A DNA stretch of 8,179 nucleotides from Planctomycetota bacterium (GTDB lineage: Bacteria > Planctomycetota > Phycisphaerae > UBA1845 > PWPN01). The stretch lies in NCBI GenBank assembly GCA_016209665.1, contig JACQVT010000410.1:1-8179 (forward strand), written 5' to 3'. The notes under the pieces are model-generated. The model was given only the letters and a program-made list of their open reading frames with translations, had not been told where the DNA came from and made no database searches. Below, piece after piece: positions 5,915-8,179 of the stretch (its first letter is position 1; each line of letters begins with the position of its first letter). The translations under genes and the position numbers were made by a program.

Positions 5915-7374
5915 GACGTCCGTGCCTCCGGCCGATGCTCCCGGGCCGCCGCGACCATGAACTGTCGACTCGCGGCCGCCAGCCCGACGAGCAGCCACCA
6001 TTCCTTGCGATACTGGGCGTGCACGAACAACGCGGACGCGGCGAACACCACCAGCCCGATGCCCGCCGCCTCCCACAGGAGTGCCTGGCTTTTCTCGCCG
6101 CCTCGATCCGCCACCATCCGCGACCGCCGTAGTTGCCTCGCGCTGGCGACCAGGACGAGCAGCGTCAGCACGAGGCCCGGCACGCCCAGTTCCGCGGCCG
6201 TCTCCACGTACATGTTGTGGGCCCCGATGGGCTGGACCTCCAGCGCAGCGGGCACCCGGCGCTCGTACCCCATGACGCGGTCCTCAAAGTTGCCCGGGCC
6301 GACGCCCAGTGCCGGATGGTCCAGGAACATGTACCCGCCGGCAAGCTGCTGGCCCAGCCTCGAAAGGCTGGAGCTGCTCTGGCGGTATTCCAGGATCGAG
6401 TAGACGCGGTTGCGGAAGTCGTCGGGCATGGCCGGGAAAGCGACGATGGCGGCGGCGACCATCACCATCAGCAGGCCGATCCCCAGCCGGCGTCGGTGAA
6501 TGAACAGGGCCACGGCTAGGGCGGCCCCGATGTACGACATGCGGCTGTACGTGGAGAGAATGCCGAGCACCTGGAGCACGACCGCCGCCATCCCCGCCAC
6601 GCGCCAGCCGATCCGCCGACAGGGCCAGCACAGTCCGAGCGTGAACGGGATGCAGATGCTTAGAAACAGGCCCAGCCAGGCCGGGTGCGAGAAGGTGCCG
6701 GTCGTCCGCAACATCTCGCCCAGGCTTTCCTCGCCGACGTCGAGCACCGCCCCGGCCTGAGCGATCCATTCCTCGGAGATGCTGACCGGCCGCATGATCC
6801 TCTGCGAGATGCTGTAGGCGGCGACGACCGTCCCGGTCACAACCAGCACCCAGGCGACCTGCCGCAGCCGCCCGGGTCGATCGACGAAATAAACGATCAC
6901 CAGCACGAACAGCAGGATCACCATCTGCCGCAGGATCTCGGCCACGCTCTGCTGCGTGGGGTGCAGCGCCGTCGAGGCGATCAGCGAACCGAGCAGCCCG
7001 GCCGTCAGCAGGGTCTCGGTCGTCAGGAATCGCCGCAGCCCGAGCGGGCGATGGCGAATCAGGCCCTCCAGCACGATCGCCCCCACCGTCAGTCCCGCCA
7101 GTGCCTTGGTGATGGACAGGTTGGTCAGGGCGGTCTCGCCGAGCGTGCCGCTCACGTCCAGGGGCAACGAGGCGATCACCAGCAGGAACCCGATCAGCGG
7201 TCGATAGACGACGAGAGCGACGACGGTTGCCCCGGCCATGGCTACGAGGACCCGGACCGGGCCGGCGGAGATCAGCAGGCCGAGGCCCAGGGCCAGTCCC
7301 GCTGCCGCTGCCAGCGCCCCGGCGGACCGCAGGCCGCGGACCATCCGCCATCCGCCTTCATCCGCCAGCAGCAC
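5911..7374 (-). CDS. O-antigen ligase/polymerase-like membrane protein (Wzy_C/WaaL superfamily)
   Basis: A 487-residue polytopic inner-membrane protein. Hydrophobic segments lie at roughly 18-37, 40-72 (probably two), 88-106, 120-137, 150-165, 173-190, 232-250, 257-293 (two), 297-314, 398-413, 433-452 and 456-470. A large hydrophilic loop at about 315-397, expected in the periplasm, carries HPALGVGPGNF (353-363) and AHNMYVETAAELGVPGL (385-401), the H-N-x-Y/E-x-G-x-x-G pattern of the Wzy_C family. STYSRMSYIG (274-283) is another family signature. Such proteins polymerise lipid-linked repeat units (Wzy) or ligate them to lipid or protein acceptors (WaaL, PglL); sequence alone does not separate these. 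GTG 7374 is favoured over ATG 7344 because AAGGAG lies exactly 6 nt upstream. It overlaps the preceding GT gene by 17 nt and ends in a TTGA overlap with the next GT gene. Confidence 0.9.
   Translation of the reverse strand: MLLADEGGWRMVRGLRSAGALAAAAGLALGLGLLISAGPVRVLVAMAGATVVALVVYRPLIGFLLVIASLPLDVSGTLGETALTNLSITKALAGLTVGAIVLEGLIRHRPLGLRRFLTTETLLTAGLLGSLIASTALHPTQQSVAEILRQMVILLFVLVIVYFVDRPGRLRQVAWVLVVTGTVVAAYSISQRIMRPVSISEEWIAQAGAVLDVGEESLGEMLRTTGTFSHPAWLGLFLSICIPFTLGLCWPCRRIGWRVAGMAAVVLQVLGILSTYSRMSYIGAALAVALFIHRRRLGIGLLMVMVAAAIVAFPAMPDDFRNRVYSILEYRQSSSSLSRLGQQLAGGYMFLDHPALGVGPGNFEDRVMGYERRVPAALEVQPIGAHNMYVETAAELGVPGLVLTLLVLVASARQLRRSRMVADRGGEKSQALLWEAAGIGLVVFAASALFVHAQYRKEWWLLVGLAAASRQFMVAAAREHRPEARTS
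5925..5929 (-). promoter_or_regulatory. Shine-Dalgarno for the GT4 gene
   Basis: GGAGG on the minus strand lies 10 nt before the TTG at 5914, inside the last codons of the membrane-protein gene. The spacing is slightly long, but with the TTGA overlap it suits translational coupling. Confidence 0.4.
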
Positions 7375-8179
7375 AGCCGTCTCCTTGGATTGGGCCCGGG
7401 CGTCCGGCGGCGGCGTGCATCCCGTTCAAGTGAGGCGCGACCCAGGCCATCCTCTGCCGCATGAGCACGTCCCAATCGAAGTCCTGTGCCCGGGCGACCC
7501 GGCGGGCGGACAGCTCCGGACGCTCGGCCAGGGCGGCGCACAAGTGTTGCTCGAACTCCGGGATGTCGCGAGCGACGTGGATGACGTCGCTCATTTCCAC
7601 CGCCGCCGGCAGCTCCGTCGAGACCACGGGCTTGCCGGTGGCCAGATACTCCGCGATTTTCAGGGGCATGATGCTTCGCGTGAATTCGTTGAGCATGTAG
7701 GGGATCATGCACACGTCGAACGCCTTGCAGTAGGCGGGGATCTGTTCGACGGGCCGCATCCCCAGGAAACGCACGTTGGGCAGCGGATCGAGGCTCGAAC
7801 GGTCGAGGTTGGGCATGCATCGGCCGACCAGCACGATGCTCCAGTCCGGGTGCTGCACGGCCAGGTGCCGCAGGAGTTCCGTGTGCAGCCGGCGGCCATC
7901 GAGCATCCCGAACATGCCGATGATCGGCCGCGGCAGCGACCGCACGTCGGCCGGGATCGGCGTGGCCGGGTCGCGGGCCCGCGCGTACAGCTCGAGATCG
8001 ACGCCCCACGGCGCCAGGTAGGTCGACGGATTCTGCGGGCTCTTGCGTTTCAGCAGCTCTCGCGACGGGACAAACACCACGTCCGCGGCCCGGCACAACG
8101 CCTCGTCCATCTCGCGGATGTGCTGCTTGTTGAGCGGGTCGGTCTCATAGGCGTCCCATTCCTCCGCGCACTCGTACAC
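7358..8179 (-). CDS. Glycosyltransferase, GT4-like, N-terminally truncated by the window edge
   Basis: Only the C-terminal 273 residues are visible. The frame is open to the right edge, and the GTG at 8179 is most likely an internal Val of the family-like (V)YECAEEW strand rather than a start. The C-terminal Rossmann half of a GT-B enzyme is clear: VFVPSREL (35-42), YLAPWGVDLELY (54-65, the usual N/P-x-G-V-D turn), IIGMFGMLDGR (86-96), WSIVLVGR (113-120), NVRFLGMRP, IPAYCKAFDVCMIPY, and the donor-binding NEFTRSIMPLK then IAEYLATGKPVVST (164-188) with Glu177. The first Glu of the classical EX7E is replaced (Ser169), which I believe is common in this subgroup. Likely transfers a sugar during polysaccharide repeat assembly. 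First visible gene of the minus-strand operon; it overlaps the membrane-protein gene by 17 nt. Confidence 0.85.
   Translation of the reverse strand: MYECAEEWDAYETDPLNKQHIREMDEALCRAADVVFVPSRELLKRKSPQNPSTYLAPWGVDLELYARARDPATPIPADVRSLPRPIIGMFGMLDGRRLHTELLRHLAVQHPDWSIVLVGRCMPNLDRSSLDPLPNVRFLGMRPVEQIPAYCKAFDVCMIPYMLNEFTRSIMPLKIAEYLATGKPVVSTELPAAVEMSDVIHVARDIPEFEQHLCAALAERPELSARRVARAQDFDWDVLMRQRMAWVAPHLNGMHAAAGRPGPIQGDGCAAGG
7381..7386 (-). promoter_or_regulatory. Shine-Dalgarno of the membrane-protein gene
   Basis: AAGGAG on the minus strand, 6 nt before the GTG at 7374, within the end of the upstream glycosyltransferase gene. It is the strongest ribosome-binding site in the window and fixes the GTG start. 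Confidence 0.65.

Noticed and set aside
5915..6076. N-terminal 54-residue extension of the GT4 protein from ATG 6076
   Set aside because: Low-complexity Gly/Arg sequence over the upstream gene's coding end; the GT fold begins at the TTG 5914 start, which overlaps the upstream stop codon.
6284..7351. Minus-strand frame of 355 codons within the membrane-protein gene
   Set aside because: Alternate frame on the same strand; Arg/Gly/Pro-rich, whereas the chosen frame shows many membrane segments and Wzy_C motifs.
7272..8096. Minus-strand frame of 274 codons over the truncated GT
   Set aside because: Shifted frame of the GT gene with Arg/Pro/Ala/Gly-biased sequence and no domain signal.
1..8179. 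CRISPR arrays, tRNA/rRNA genes, transposases, insertion-sequence ends
   Set aside because: No regularly spaced repeats, RNA-gene signatures or transposase motifs were seen; coding sequence fills nearly the whole window.

Overview
The window is gene-dense, strongly GC-rich bacterial DNA. A Wza-type polysaccharide export lipoprotein and a Wzy/WaaL-type integral membrane protein point to a Gram-negative-type (diderm) cell. The mix of export protein, O-antigen-ligase-like protein, GT4 glycosyltransferases, secreted glycosidase, glycerophosphodiester phosphodiesterase and EEP-fold hydrolase would fit Planctomycetota or a similar high-GC environmental lineage. That taxonomic guess is inference only; there is no rRNA or phylogenetic marker here. 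No RNA gene, insertion sequence, CRISPR array or attachment site was found, and no stretch over 300 bases lacks a gene.

Left part (1-2458). The window opens inside the 3' end of a restriction endonuclease gene on the plus strand, whose visible part ends in a PD-(D/E)XK nuclease motif. Converging on it from the minus strand is a two-gene unit: a glycerophosphodiester phosphodiesterase followed by an endonuclease/exonuclease/phosphatase (EEP) protein. These two overlap by 17 nt and are probably translationally coupled. The EEP frame has no stop where its domain ends and runs 128 nt into the antisense of the restriction gene.

Middle (2372-4763). A 187-nt region between divergent genes, holding palindromes and a candidate minus-strand promoter, separates the phosphodiesterase from two plus-strand envelope genes. 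The first is a lipoprotein-like TIM-barrel glycoside hydrolase of unassigned family. The second is a Wza-like export lipoprotein. A consensus -35 hexamer sits between them, so the export gene may have its own promoter.

Right part (4775-8179). A minus-strand polysaccharide operon enters from the right edge: a truncated GT4-like glycosyltransferase, an O-antigen ligase/polymerase-like membrane protein, and a second GT4 glycosyltransferase. The joins are a 17-nt overlap with a strong internal Shine-Dalgarno and a 4-nt TTGA stop/start overlap. This operon meets the export gene tail to tail with only 11 nt between stops.

Together, positions 2559-8179 look like the edge of an exopolysaccharide (or O-antigen-like) locus: sugar transfer by the GTs, polymerisation or ligation by the Wzy/WaaL-like protein, export through the Wza-like protein, and possible trimming by the glycosidase. 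The initiating transferase, flippase and Wzc-type kinase are not in the window and may lie to the right. I found no convincing new system. The items most worth checking are the unassigned glycosidase in the export gene pair and the convergent gene overlap at 781-908.
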